From positions 1-64,000 of the forward strand of contig CALXIO010000010.1 of assembly GCA_944388385.1 (NCBI GenBank): DNA of 64,000 nt, in the 5' to 3' direction. The translations under genes and the position numbers were made by a program. Below the pieces are notes generated by a model that had not been told where the DNA came from, searched no databases, and saw only the letters and a program-made list of their open reading frames with translations. This document shows positions 37,153 through 45,548 of this stretch, one piece after another (the first letter of the stretch is position 1; every line of letters begins with the position of its first letter). This DNA is from an uncultured Ruminiclostridium sp. Lineage in GTDB: Bacteria > Bacillota > Clostridia > Oscillospirales > Ruminococcaceae.

Positions 37153-38000
37153 CAGTCCACCACTCCCTGTCCTTTAAAGCTTGTTATAACAACACAGTCT
37201 GTTATACTAAGCACATCCAAAGCAGGCTCAATTACAGCATGAACCGAAAGTCCGTTTTCATCCTGGTAAACCTCTTTTATAGTGCCTATGAGAAGATCTC
37301 CCGGGAATACAACTCCGGCGCTGGATTTAACCAGCTCCCCTTCCTTTATCTTGCTGTCCTTGCTGATAAAGCTCATAAGACAAAGTCCCTTGTTTGCGTG
37401 CTCGGTATCATTATCAAGAATACCTATTACCTTGCTTTCAAAGGAAATTACACCCACATTCACATGATCTGAAAGTATGGTGGTTACCCTTGCATAGTCA
37501 GGGCCTATTTCACTTACCATACCAATAAGTCCGTTTGAGTTCATTACAGGATCATAAAGGGAAATACCGTCCTCAGAGCCTCTGTCTATTGTAAATCCGG
37601 CATATAAATCATTGGAATTTCTGGCTATTATGTTACAGGGAGGAGAAAACTCAAAATCCTCATGCTCTTCCTTTATTTTAAGGATTTCCCTTAGCTGTTC
37701 GTTTTCCTTCTTTATCTTTTCAAGGTCTATTATCTGCTTATACTGTTCATTCAGCTTGTCTTTCAGCTCCTCATTTTCTGCCTTGTATTTATCCGCATTA
37801 ACAACCTTGTCAATGGTTTGCTCCACCCAGGTGGAAACAGCATTAGAGGCAGTAACAAAGGGCTTTGTAATAAAGCTGAATACATTTTCGGGCACGGAAG
37901 AAAAGCCCCCCGAAACAGCGGCATATATAACTATTCCGAGAAGTAATGCAAAGATACATATTATGATTTTAAATTTAAAACCGCTGAAAAAGTCCCGCAT
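37152..38000 (-). CDS. mreC: Rod shape-determining protein MreC
   Basis: 282 residues. One membrane helix (about 10-30), a coiled coil (about 65-115) and the extracytoplasmic beta-domains with LIGMVSEIGPDYARVTTI, the conserved MreC block. It links MreB filaments to peptidoglycan synthases outside the membrane. A 128-bp gap with an inverted repeat separates it from mreB. Confidence 0.93.
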   Translation of the reverse strand: MRDFFSGFKFKIIICIFALLLGIVIYAAVSGGFSSVPENVFSFITKPFVTASNAVSTWVEQTIDKVVNADKYKAENEELKDKLNEQYKQIIDLEKIKKENEQLREILKIKEEHEDFEFSPPCNIIARNSNDLYAGFTIDRGSEDGISLYDPVMNSNGLIGMVSEIGPDYARVTTILSDHVNVGVISFESKVIGILDNDTEHANKGLCLMSFISKDSKIKEGELVKSSAGVVFPGDLLIGTIKEVYQDENGLSVHAVIEPALDVLSITDCVVITSFKGQGVVD

Positions 38001-38088
38001 AATTTTACCTTTCGATTATTTTTATATAAATGGGCTTTAATTTACGCCCCATAAGACTGATTTAAAAGAATAAATCGTCAAATACACA

Positions 38089-38116
38089 TTATGACTAACC
38101 ACAGGGTTAGTCATAA
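38089..38116. repeat. Perfect 12-bp inverted repeat between mreB and mreC
   Basis: TTATGACTAACC/GGTTAGTCATAA with a 4-nt loop. There is no T run on the minus strand, so it may be an RNA processing or partial-termination hairpin that sets the mreB to mreCD ratio. Confidence 0.6.
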
Positions 38117-38128
38117 GAAATTTATTTA

Positions 38129-39154
38129 TCAATAATATTTGCTGTCGTCGTCTGTAAGTACATCCACCAGCTTATCAATATTTTCAAGTACCTTACCTGT
38201 ACCGTCTGCAACACAGTCAAGAGGTCTTTCTGCAACCTTTACAGGCATACCTGTTTCTTCATGGATAAGAAGATCAAGACCCTTTAAAAGTGCGCCGCCG
38301 CCTGCAAGCATAATGCCCTGGTCAATAATATCTGCCGCAAGCTCAGGGGGTGTCTTTTCAAGTGTTACCTTTATTGCCTCAATTACATGGCTTAAAGGCT
38401 CTGATAAAGCCTCTCTTACCTCCTCAGAGGAAATGGTGATATTCTCAGGAAGTCCGTTTAAAAGGTTACGGCCCTTAATATCCATAGAAGGCTCATTATC
38501 TGAATAGGGATGTGCTGAGCCGATATTTATCTTGACATTCTCCGCTGTTCTTTCACCGATAAGAAGATTATACTTTTTCTTTATATAGTTTATAATTGCA
38601 GAATCAAATTCATCTCCTGCAACTCTTACCGAACGAGAGGTTACAATACCGCCAAGTGAAATAACCGCTACTTCACTTGTACCGCCGCCTATATCAACTA
38701 TCATACTGCCGGTAGGCTCTGCAACAGGAAGTCCTGCACCGATAGCAGCCGCCATAGGCTCTTCTATAATGGATACTCTCTTAGCGCCTGCATTCTGAGC
38801 CGCTTCCTTAACTGCTCTTCTTTCTACCGCTGTAACACCGGAAGGAATACAGATAATTACTCTTACACTTTTGAACATGCTTCTTCCCTTAAGTGCTTTT
38901 CTTATAAATTCCTGAAGCATACCGGTGGTCATATCAAAGTCAGCAATAACGCCGTCCTTAAGAGGTCTTACCGCCTTTATTGAGCCGGGAGTTCTGCCGA
39001 TTACGTCCTTTGCCTCCTGACCTACATATCTTACTCTGTCCTGCTTTATATCCACAGCAACTACGCTGGGCTCTCTTATAATAATGCCCTTACCTCTCAT
39101 ATATACGAGAGTGTTGGCTGTACCTAAATCTATACCAATATCCTTTGCAAACAT
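38129..39154 (-). CDS. mreB: Rod shape-determining actin homologue MreB
   Basis: 341 residues. Phosphate-1 [13 protein letters not shown] near the N-terminus, phosphate-2 [14 protein letters not shown] and the adenosine motif [13 protein letters not shown] are all visible. It forms membrane-bound filaments that organise lateral wall synthesis. It has its own promoter and lies upstream of mreC-mreD-PBP2. Confidence 0.97.
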   Translation of the reverse strand: MFAKDIGIDLGTANTLVYMRGKGIIIREPSVVAVDIKQDRVRYVGQEAKDVIGRTPGSIKAVRPLKDGVIADFDMTTGMLQEFIRKALKGRSMFKSVRVIICIPSGVTAVERRAVKEAAQNAGAKRVSIIEEPMAAAIGAGLPVAEPTGSMIVDIGGGTSEVAVISLGGIVTSRSVRVAGDEFDSAIINYIKKKYNLLIGERTAENVKINIGSAHPYSDNEPSMDIKGRNLLNGLPENITISSEEVREALSEPLSHVIEAIKVTLEKTPPELAADIIDQGIMLAGGGALLKGLDLLIHEETGMPVKVAERPLDCVADGTGKVLENIDKLVDVLTDDDSKYY

Positions 39155-39209
39155 TGTTATCCTCCGTTAATTTATATAAATTTTGTTATAAACCTTTTTA
39201 TGCTTTATT

Positions 39210-39238
39210 ATTATACCACTTTTTAAACAGCCATACAA
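39210..39238 (-). promoter_or_regulatory. mreB promoter
   Basis: TTGTAT (39233-39238), 17-bp spacer, TATAAT (39210-39215). The rest of the 192-bp dut-mreB gap is AT-rich, with a short weak hairpin (GGCAT/ATGCC) past the dut stop. Confidence 0.7.
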
Positions 39239-39346
39239 TAACATTTTGAAATTTAAAACAGACAAAAATACAAACGCTATTATTAAAATTTTATGCAAAA
39301 TTACTCAATAAGGCATTATTATGCCAAAAAGGATATATTTTAAGGC

Positions 39347-39781
39347 TTAATATCCGGTGGAACCAAAGCCTCCTTCTCCCCTGTCGGTTTTAGTAAGCTC
39401 CTCACATATAGAAAAGCTGCAAAGCTCCACGGGAATAATTACAAGCTGGGCTACTCTGTCGCCGTTATTTATAGTAAATTCAGTATCAGACTGATTTATC
39501 ATGGCTATCTTTACTTCCCCTGTGTAGTCGCTGTCAATAACTCCTACGCCGTTTGACATGGTAATACCGAATTTTGATGCAAGTCCGCTTCTTGCAAATA
39601 CAAATCCACCATAACCCTTTGGTATGGCCATTGCAAGCCCGGTGGGAATAAGGGCTCTTTGTCCCGGCTTTAATACAACAGGCTCATCACAGCAAGCATA
39701 AAGGTCAGCCCCTGCGCTAAGCTCCGTTGCCCTTACCGGCATTTTTGCCTTATGATTTAATATTTTTATTTTAACATCCAT
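39347..39781 (-). CDS. dut: dUTP diphosphatase
   Basis: 144 residues. The trimeric dUTPase motifs appear in order: AGADLYA, RSGLASK, the GVIDSDYTGEVKI block, DRVAQLVI and the C-terminal GEGGFGSTG arm. It removes dUTP and supplies dUMP. The start overlaps the upstream U32 peptidase stop by 1 bp. Confidence 0.97.
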   Translation of the reverse strand: MDVKIKILNHKAKMPVRATELSAGADLYACCDEPVVLKPGQRALIPTGLAMAIPKGYGGFVFARSGLASKFGITMSNGVGVIDSDYTGEVKIAMINQSDTEFTINNGDRVAQLVIIPVELCSFSICEELTKTDRGEGGFGSTGY

Positions 39782-41823
39782 TACTGTACTCCTCTGTAAT
39801 ATAAGCCCCTTGTCAGCTTTCCTTCGGACTTTATATCGTTCTTATACATTCTCAGAATTTCTCCGGTGTTCTTTTCATAGGTGAATTTAAGTATAACAAA
39901 ATCAAAGCTGTTTATATCCCTTTGTCTGTCGCTTAAAACAAGCACATCCGGATTTAATATTTCCACAGTATTTATACCGCATATAACCGGGATATTATTC
40001 CCCTGTCTGTCCTTTATAAAGCCCTTACAATCCTTACGCTTATTTTTGCCGCAGGGCTTACCGTCATTTATGGGACATCTTCTTGTAAGCATTAAAGGAA
40101 GTCTGCCGTAAGCGATAATTCCGCACTTTGCCGGGGTTTTCTTAGCTATATCAATAGCATCCTGCATTAAAAGCTCCGGGGATAAAGAAATATCCTGAAG
40201 GCCTGTTTTTATATGCTCTGATGCGGAAATGCTGTTTGTTATATTCTGTCTTATCGTACCGTGAGGAATAAGACCGAGCTCCTTTATAAGCAGGGTATGA
40301 CCTACGGTATATGAGCCTATATGGGTATAACCGCTCTCTTTTAGCCAAAGAAGTTTTTTCTTTACCTCATTTTCGCAGTCGGCTAAGAATACAGGCGGCA
40401 AGGCAATAATTCTGAATTTATCCGGGGTATTTTCCGAAAGTAAATCATAGGGTGCATAGATAAATTCATAGTCATCCTCAGATAGTGCTTCTTTCAGTTG
40501 TTGTTGGTTTGATACCTCACAGCGGTATGCCATACGGGGATTTTTCCTTATATCAGAAGTAAATTCCCTATAAGGATTTATCCTATAATTATGGGAATTT
40601 TTAATAAGCATATTTTCGCTAAGGTGGGCAATAAGTCTGCGTCTTAGCTCATTTAAGCCCGAGGCGGAAATAATAAGTCCCTCATCAAGGGTAACATTTA
40701 CATCCCCTGCCCTATAGACAGTGCCACCTAGCTTTGATAACTGACTTTTAACATAGTCTGTTGTCATAGGCTTATTTACCGCGATTTCAGGTATATCCCC
40801 TGTTATTTCTGCATTTACGGTACCGGACTTTGCTGTCAGCTTTACCGATTTTCCCTTAAGGATTTCTGCATTTATATCAACAATATGTCTTACAAAGTGG
40901 CGGTGATAAATCTGCTTCATGGCATTAAGTGCCCTTGGTGCGGATACTACATCCTCCTTTGTTCTTATACCCTGCATATTTTTAAAGCTGTCGGTATAAT
41001 AACCGTCTGTAAATCCGCTTCTTGAAAACACCTTACCAAGGGTATCTATATCAAATTCCTTGTTTGCAAGAGCCTTTCTGCAGGCATCCACAGCACCTGC
41101 AACATATTCGGGTCTTTTCATTCTGCCCTCGATTTTAAAGGAGTTAACACCGATATTCTCTAACTCCTTTAAATGCTTTATAAGTGAAATATCCTTAAGG
41201 GAAAGTATATTATGCCTGTCACCATAGGTAAAATCCAGTCGGCAGGGCTGGGCGCAAAGTCCTCTGTTACCGCTTCTGCCACCTAATACAGAGCTCATAT
41301 AGCATTGTCCGCTTACACATACGCACAATGCACCGTGAACGAAAATTTCGGTTTCTATATTGCAGTTTTGTGTGATATATTTTATCTGTTCAAAAGAAAG
41401 CTCTCTGCCGAGAACTACCCTTGAAAAACCAAGTTTTTCAGCCGCAATCGCTCCATACAGAGAGTTTACTGTCATCTGTGTAGATGCGTGAACAGGAACT
41501 TCCGGAACCATATCCTTAACAAGCCTTACAACTCCCAAATCCTGTATTATAAACGCATCAATTTCTGCCCTTGCACAGGCTTCTATTGCCTTTGCAAGCT
41601 CTGACATTTCCTTATCAAATATCAAAGTATTAAGTGTAACATATACCTTTACACCTGAATAATGGCACAGCTTTACGGCTTCTTTAAGGGTGTTTTCGTT
41701 GAAGTTTTCCGCATTTCTTCTGGCGGAAAAATGCTCCTCCCCAAGATATACCGCATCTGCCCCGGAATTAACAGCGGCAATAAGGCTTTCCATACCGCCG
41801 CAGGGCGCTAATATTTCGCTCAT
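39781..41823 (-). CDS. U32 family peptidase
   Basis: 680 residues, the long two-part form with a C-terminal DUF3656-like region. The N-terminal TIM-barrel-like domain starts ILAPCGGMESLIAAVNSGADAV; the U32 signature lies in SFKIEGRMKRPEYVAGAVDACR, and conserved cysteines occur in GNRGLCAQPCRL. Relatives act in tRNA/rRNA hydroxylation (TrhP, RlhA) or are called collagenase-like, so a tRNA hydroxylation role is possible. It overlaps the ZapA-like gene by 4 bp. Confidence 0.9.
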   Translation of the reverse strand: MSEILAPCGGMESLIAAVNSGADAVYLGEEHFSARRNAENFNENTLKEAVKLCHYSGVKVYVTLNTLIFDKEMSELAKAIEACARAEIDAFIIQDLGVVRLVKDMVPEVPVHASTQMTVNSLYGAIAAEKLGFSRVVLGRELSFEQIKYITQNCNIETEIFVHGALCVCVSGQCYMSSVLGGRSGNRGLCAQPCRLDFTYGDRHNILSLKDISLIKHLKELENIGVNSFKIEGRMKRPEYVAGAVDACRKALANKEFDIDTLGKVFSRSGFTDGYYTDSFKNMQGIRTKEDVVSAPRALNAMKQIYHRHFVRHIVDINAEILKGKSVKLTAKSGTVNAEITGDIPEIAVNKPMTTDYVKSQLSKLGGTVYRAGDVNVTLDEGLIISASGLNELRRRLIAHLSENMLIKNSHNYRINPYREFTSDIRKNPRMAYRCEVSNQQQLKEALSEDDYEFIYAPYDLLSENTPDKFRIIALPPVFLADCENEVKKKLLWLKESGYTHIGSYTVGHTLLIKELGLIPHGTIRQNITNSISASEHIKTGLQDISLSPELLMQDAIDIAKKTPAKCGIIAYGRLPLMLTRRCPINDGKPCGKNKRKDCKGFIKDRQGNNIPVICGINTVEILNPDVLVLSDRQRDINSFDFVILKFTYEKNTGEILRMYKNDIKSEGKLTRGLYYRGVQ

Positions 41824-43280
41824 AGGGTCATTTGTCCCTCATCAATTATTGAATTCATCTGCTCACATAATTCAGAATAACGCTTTTTAAGTACGGATAA
41901 TTCTTCATTAAGTGCTTCTATTTCCTCATTTTTCTGTATAGAATATTCATCAAAGGACTGCTCATAGGTAGCTACTGTATTTTTAAGCTCTGCTAATTCT
42001 ATAAGTATTTCATCATTTGCCTTTGTGCTTGTATCTGAATTTTCCTTGTTATTATCAAGCTTTTCATTATAGTCCACCGCCTGCTTTTCAGCATCGGAAA
42101 GACGCATTTTAAGCTCGTTATTAACATAGAGAAGTCTTTCTTTCTCCACAGTTTTATCAAGCAATTCCTCTTCAAGGGAAGAAATCTTTTTCTCAAGCTC
42201 ACCTATCTTGGAATTATCCCCTTCAAGCTGTGCTATTCTGCCGTTATCCGCCTTCAGCTTTTCGTTCTCGTTTTCAAGAGCCGCTATTCTTTCTGCCTGC
42301 TGTTTAAGCTCTGAAATTTCAGCTTCAAGGGCTGTTATTTGCTCAATCCTTGCTTTAAGCTCATTTTCCGCATTAGTAAGCTTATCGGCATTTGATTTAC
42401 TGTTACTCTCTACAGAGGAAAGTCTTTCAACCTTTGATTTAAGCTGAGCTATCTCATTTTCAAGGGAATTTATTCTGTTTGTTTTGGTCTTGCTTTCGTT
42501 TTCTAAAACAGTAATTCTGTTTATTCTCTGCTTGCTTTCGTTTTCTAAGGCGGTTACTCTATTGGTTTTAGCCTTAAGCTCATTTTCGGCAGAAGTAAGT
42601 CTGTCAGACTTTTTCTTAAGGTCGCTTTCAAGGGATGCTAGCTTGCTTATATTATCCTTAGAACTCTTTTCGCCGGCAGAAATAATATCAGCCTTTGCTT
42701 TAATATCCTTTTCCATGGATATAAGCTTTTCGCTCTTTTCTTTAAGCTCACTCTGAACAGCAGAAAGCTTATCGGAATATTCCTTATTCTGCTTTTCCAA
42801 AGCTTCAAGCTTTTTGGATTTTTCCGCAAGTATGCCCTCATTTTCTGAGAGCCTTTTATTAGCCTCGTTAAGGTTACTTTCAAGGGATGTAAGCTTTTGT
42901 GTTCTTTCGCTTAATGCAATTTCAACAGAAGAAAGCTTTTGGGATAGTGTCTTATTTTCATTTTCGGCGGTTATCAGCCTTTCAGCCTTTGCCTTAAGCT
43001 CTGTGCTTTCCTCTTCAAGAGCCTTTATGTAGCCTTTAAGCTCGGATACTTCCTTAGCATTATTTGAAAGCTCCTCAATCTGATTTACAAGATCATAGCT
43101 TTCATCGGCGCAGGCTATTGCAGCAAGAATAACAATATCGGTAATAGACATAGAGGGCGCCATTTCCCTTATATTGCCGACTCTCTTTTCAAACATCGCT
43201 ATGACCTTAAGTAATCTGTCGGGATCTTCACTTGTAAGATTGAAGTCACGACCGCATATTCTGACTTTGATCTTCTGCAT
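41820..43280 (-). CDS. ZapA-like protein with very long coiled-coil extension
   Basis: 486 residues, against about 85-110 for normal ZapA. Residues 1-70 match ZapA (VRICGRDFNLTSED, MAPSMSITDIVILAAIACADE). From about 70 to 480 the protein is an almost unbroken coiled coil of heptads rich in Leu, Glu, Lys, Ser and Asn, with imperfect repeats of the form LExELKxKxxRxTxLENE. ZapA bundles FtsZ filaments; the extension could span tens of nanometres as a scaffold. The lack of a frameshift and the smooth transition argue for a real long protein. Confidence 0.8.
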   Translation of the reverse strand: MQKIKVRICGRDFNLTSEDPDRLLKVIAMFEKRVGNIREMAPSMSITDIVILAAIACADESYDLVNQIEELSNNAKEVSELKGYIKALEEESTELKAKAERLITAENENKTLSQKLSSVEIALSERTQKLTSLESNLNEANKRLSENEGILAEKSKKLEALEKQNKEYSDKLSAVQSELKEKSEKLISMEKDIKAKADIISAGEKSSKDNISKLASLESDLKKKSDRLTSAENELKAKTNRVTALENESKQRINRITVLENESKTKTNRINSLENEIAQLKSKVERLSSVESNSKSNADKLTNAENELKARIEQITALEAEISELKQQAERIAALENENEKLKADNGRIAQLEGDNSKIGELEKKISSLEEELLDKTVEKERLLYVNNELKMRLSDAEKQAVDYNEKLDNNKENSDTSTKANDEILIELAELKNTVATYEQSFDEYSIQKNEEIEALNEELSVLKKRYSELCEQMNSIIDEGQMTL

Positions 43281-43290
43281 ACTGCCTCCG

Positions 43291-44238
43291 TTATTTATAG
43301 AACTTATTCTTGGTTATAATAATCGCCACAATTATGGCAAGAACCACCGACAGCGCCAAGGGAAACCAAGTATAGGGTATCGGCAGATCCTGTACATTCA
43401 TTCCGTAAAAGCTGAACACCATTGTGGGTACAGACATGATAATGGTTATAATGGTAAGCATTTTCATTACTATGTTAAGGTTATTTGAAATAACGCTTGC
43501 AAATGCGTCCATTGTGCCGGAAAGAATGTTTGAGTAAATATTACTCATCTCAATAGCCTGCTTTACTTCGGTGAGTACATCCTCAAGTAATTCCTGATCC
43601 TCATCGTAAAGCTTGATTACTCTGCCTCTTAAAATCTTTTCAAGCACATTTTCTGTGGATTTTAATGAGGTGGAGAAATATACAAGGGATTTTTCAAGGC
43701 CTAAAAGCTGTATCAGCTCCTTATTCTTCATGGACTTATGAAGCTGGGTTTCCACATGGTTTGAAAGCTTATCTATCTGCTTTAAGTAAAGAAGATATTT
43801 ACTTGCAATTCTCAGCAGCATATGGAAAATAAAGCGTGTCTTGAACTGGGTCTGTACGCCCTTTACTATTCCCTTTGAAAATTCATCAATAATTATATTT
43901 TCCTTAAGACATACGGTAATAACATGGCTGTCTGTAAGGATAATACCCATAGGCATTGTGTAATAGCTTATGGTTTCGTCCTTGTCCTTGCTGTTGCTAT
44001 TGTTCTTTTCAGCCACAGGATAGTCAAGGACTATAAGTGTCTGACCGTCATCACTTTCAATACGGGAGGATTCTTCCTCGTCCAGTGCGGAACGTATAAA
44101 GTCACGGTCTACATTGAGCTTTGTTTCAATAGCGGAAATTTCTGTTTCGGTGGGAGCAACCGCTGATACCCAGCAGCCCGGCTCCATTTCCTCAAGCTCT
44201 ACCATTGTGCTGTTTACTGTCTTATAAAATTTTAACAT
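43291..44238 (-). CDS. corA: CorA-type magnesium/divalent cation transporter
   Basis: 315 residues. A large cytoplasmic domain is followed by two C-terminal membrane helices; the channel signature GMN is at 279-281 in FYGMNVQ, and a basic tail ends the protein. It forms pentameric channels for Mg2+. A candidate 28-codon upstream ORF ends 3 nt before its ATG, and the corA ribosome binding site AAGAGG is inside that ORF, implying translational coupling. Confidence 0.95.
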   Translation of the reverse strand: MLKFYKTVNSTMVELEEMEPGCWVSAVAPTETEISAIETKLNVDRDFIRSALDEEESSRIESDDGQTLIVLDYPVAEKNNSNSKDKDETISYYTMPMGIILTDSHVITVCLKENIIIDEFSKGIVKGVQTQFKTRFIFHMLLRIASKYLLYLKQIDKLSNHVETQLHKSMKNKELIQLLGLEKSLVYFSTSLKSTENVLEKILRGRVIKLYDEDQELLEDVLTEVKQAIEMSNIYSNILSGTMDAFASVISNNLNIVMKMLTIITIIMSVPTMVFSFYGMNVQDLPIPYTWFPLALSVVLAIIVAIIITKNKFYK

Positions 44239-44241
44239 CAG

Positions 44242-44328
44242 TTACCTCTTTTCCAATGCAGAAAAGACAAAAGACAATTTCTGCATTATTAAATTGTTTC
44301 GCTTATTCCCACTGGGGTCCGCAGTCAT
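44242..44328 (-). CDS. Candidate corA leader peptide (28 residues)
   Basis: ATG at 44328 is preceded by GAGGTG with 7-nt spacing, the best ribosome binding site in the leader. The peptide starts MTADPSGNKRNN and ends SALEKR before TAA at 44242-44244; corA begins 3 nt later. Inside it are two overlapping, mutually exclusive hairpins (44256-44286 and 44274-44297), so ribosome position could set folding. Leader peptides are known for Salmonella corA and mgtA. No homology is claimed. Confidence 0.55.
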   Translation of the reverse strand: MTADPSGNKRNNLIMQKLSFVFSALEKR

Positions 44329-44376
44329 TGTCTATCACCTCATTAAAATTTTATTTGCATTTTTGCATACATTTTT

Positions 44377-44405
44377 ATTTTAGCATAAAAATCTTGTTTT
44401 GACAA
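44377..44405 (-). promoter_or_regulatory. corA promoter
   Basis: TTGTCA (44400-44405), 17-bp spacer, TAAAAT (44377-44382). Transcription should start near 44370, giving a leader of about 130 nt that includes the upstream ORF. Confidence 0.78.
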
Positions 44406-44427
44406 CATATTTTTATGAAATTTATAA

Positions 44428-45036
44428 TTATTTTTCAGCAGCTTTTTTGCTGAACACACATCCACAGTAATTCTGACGGTATAAATTATACTCCCCTGAC
44501 AGCTCAATAGACCTTTTATAGCCATTTCTTTTCTTGAAATCAGAGGGCAAAAAGGCTATATCATACTGCTTTGAAAGGGTATTTCCTATTTCGTTTATCC
44601 AGTCTGCATTTTTATGGGGGCTTACTGAAAGTGTGGTGCAAAAATAATCAAAATTATTTTCCTTTGCTGTTTTAGCGGCACTTTCCATACGGATTTTATA
44701 ACAGTCATAGCACCTGGCACCACGCTCAGGCAGGTCCTCCCTGCCCCTTGCCATATCAAAGAATATTTCCGGGGAATAGTCCCCGTCTATTACGGAAATG
44801 GGATTTTTAAATTCCTTTTCCGAAATAAAACGGTGAAGCTCATTTTTACGCTTTATATATTCCGGCTCTTCTGTGATATTGGGATTATAAAAATACAGGG
44901 TTATCTTAAAATACTCAGACAGATATTCTGTAACATAGCTGCTGCAAGGAGCACAGCAGGCGTGTAAAAGAAGTGTGGGAGTGTTAGTGAGATTTTTTAT
45001 TATCCTGTCTGTTTCTATCTGATAATTATTGCTCAT
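44428..45036 (-). CDS. queH: Epoxyqueuosine reductase QueH
   Basis: 202 residues. The DUF208/QueH cysteine pattern is complete: HACCAPCSSY (C27, C28, C31), RCYDCYKIRM in the middle, and the C-terminal YCGCVFS. QueH reduces epoxyqueuosine in tRNA to queuosine, the last step of the pathway, as an iron-sulfur alternative to QueG. It overlaps the upstream YcxB-like gene by 11 bp. A queuosine-salvage-like operon lies at 6.1-7.8 kb. Confidence 0.95.
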   Translation of the reverse strand: MSNNYQIETDRIIKNLTNTPTLLLHACCAPCSSYVTEYLSEYFKITLYFYNPNITEEPEYIKRKNELHRFISEKEFKNPISVIDGDYSPEIFFDMARGREDLPERGARCYDCYKIRMESAAKTAKENNFDYFCTTLSVSPHKNADWINEIGNTLSKQYDIAFLPSDFKKRNGYKRSIELSGEYNLYRQNYCGCVFSKKAAEK

Positions 45037-45547
45037 TTTCTGCCACCAGCTTTTCCTTTACTATCTGCTGTAATTCATCAATACTGCCGTAGGTCATATT
45101 CTTCTTTTCGATTATAAAAAGAAGTCCGTCATGGGTGGTAAAATACACGCTGTCCTTGTTGAAATCCGCAGATAACATTCTGTCCCAGCCTATAAACCCA
45201 TAGGGCTTGCTGCTTGTAAAAAGAACAAAGCCCTGAGCTGTTATTTCAACAAAATCGATTATATTATCGTCGTTTAGCTTTACTATATCATTTGTGTATT
45301 TATTAAGCGCCACTAAAAGCACAGCCGTAAAGCAGGCAAAAAGCGTTACAAGGGTAGCCCCCAATATAACCGGGAGAGTAACCGACTGAGTCAGTACCCC
45401 CACAATTACGCTTATACCCACAATGGCAAGCAGACCTATAAAATACAAGGCCATATATAACTTAGTTTTTTTATCCTTTTCAAGGATCATGTAACGGACA
45501 TATCTTTTTATTGTGTCCTTATCCCAGAAAACCTTAGCCTTTATCAT
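45026..45547 (-). CDS. YcxB-like two-helix membrane protein
   Basis: 173 residues. A polar N-terminus is followed by two adjacent membrane helices (about 32-55 and 58-82) and a soluble C-terminal domain with SKPYGFIGWDRML and the KDSVYFTTHDGLLFIIEK strand, the pattern of YcxB-like C-terminal domains. Function unknown. It sits between tex and queH in one tightly packed unit. Confidence 0.75.
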   Translation of the reverse strand: MIKAKVFWDKDTIKRYVRYMILEKDKKTKLYMALYFIGLLAIVGISVIVGVLTQSVTLPVILGATLVTLFACFTAVLLVALNKYTNDIVKLNDDNIIDFVEITAQGFVLFTSSKPYGFIGWDRMLSADFNKDSVYFTTHDGLLFIIEKKNMTYGSIDELQQIVKEKLVAENEQ

Positions 45548-45548
45548 T

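Noticed and set aside
42208-43032. Several plus-strand frames of 70-90 codons rich in Ser and Leu opposite the ZapA-like gene
   Set aside because: They are the reverse-strand image of Glu/Lys/Leu coiled-coil codons and show no start signals.
44239-44370. M-box magnesium riboswitch upstream of corA
   Set aside because: The leader is too short and lacks the M-box conserved helices; a leader ORF with alternative hairpins explains it better.
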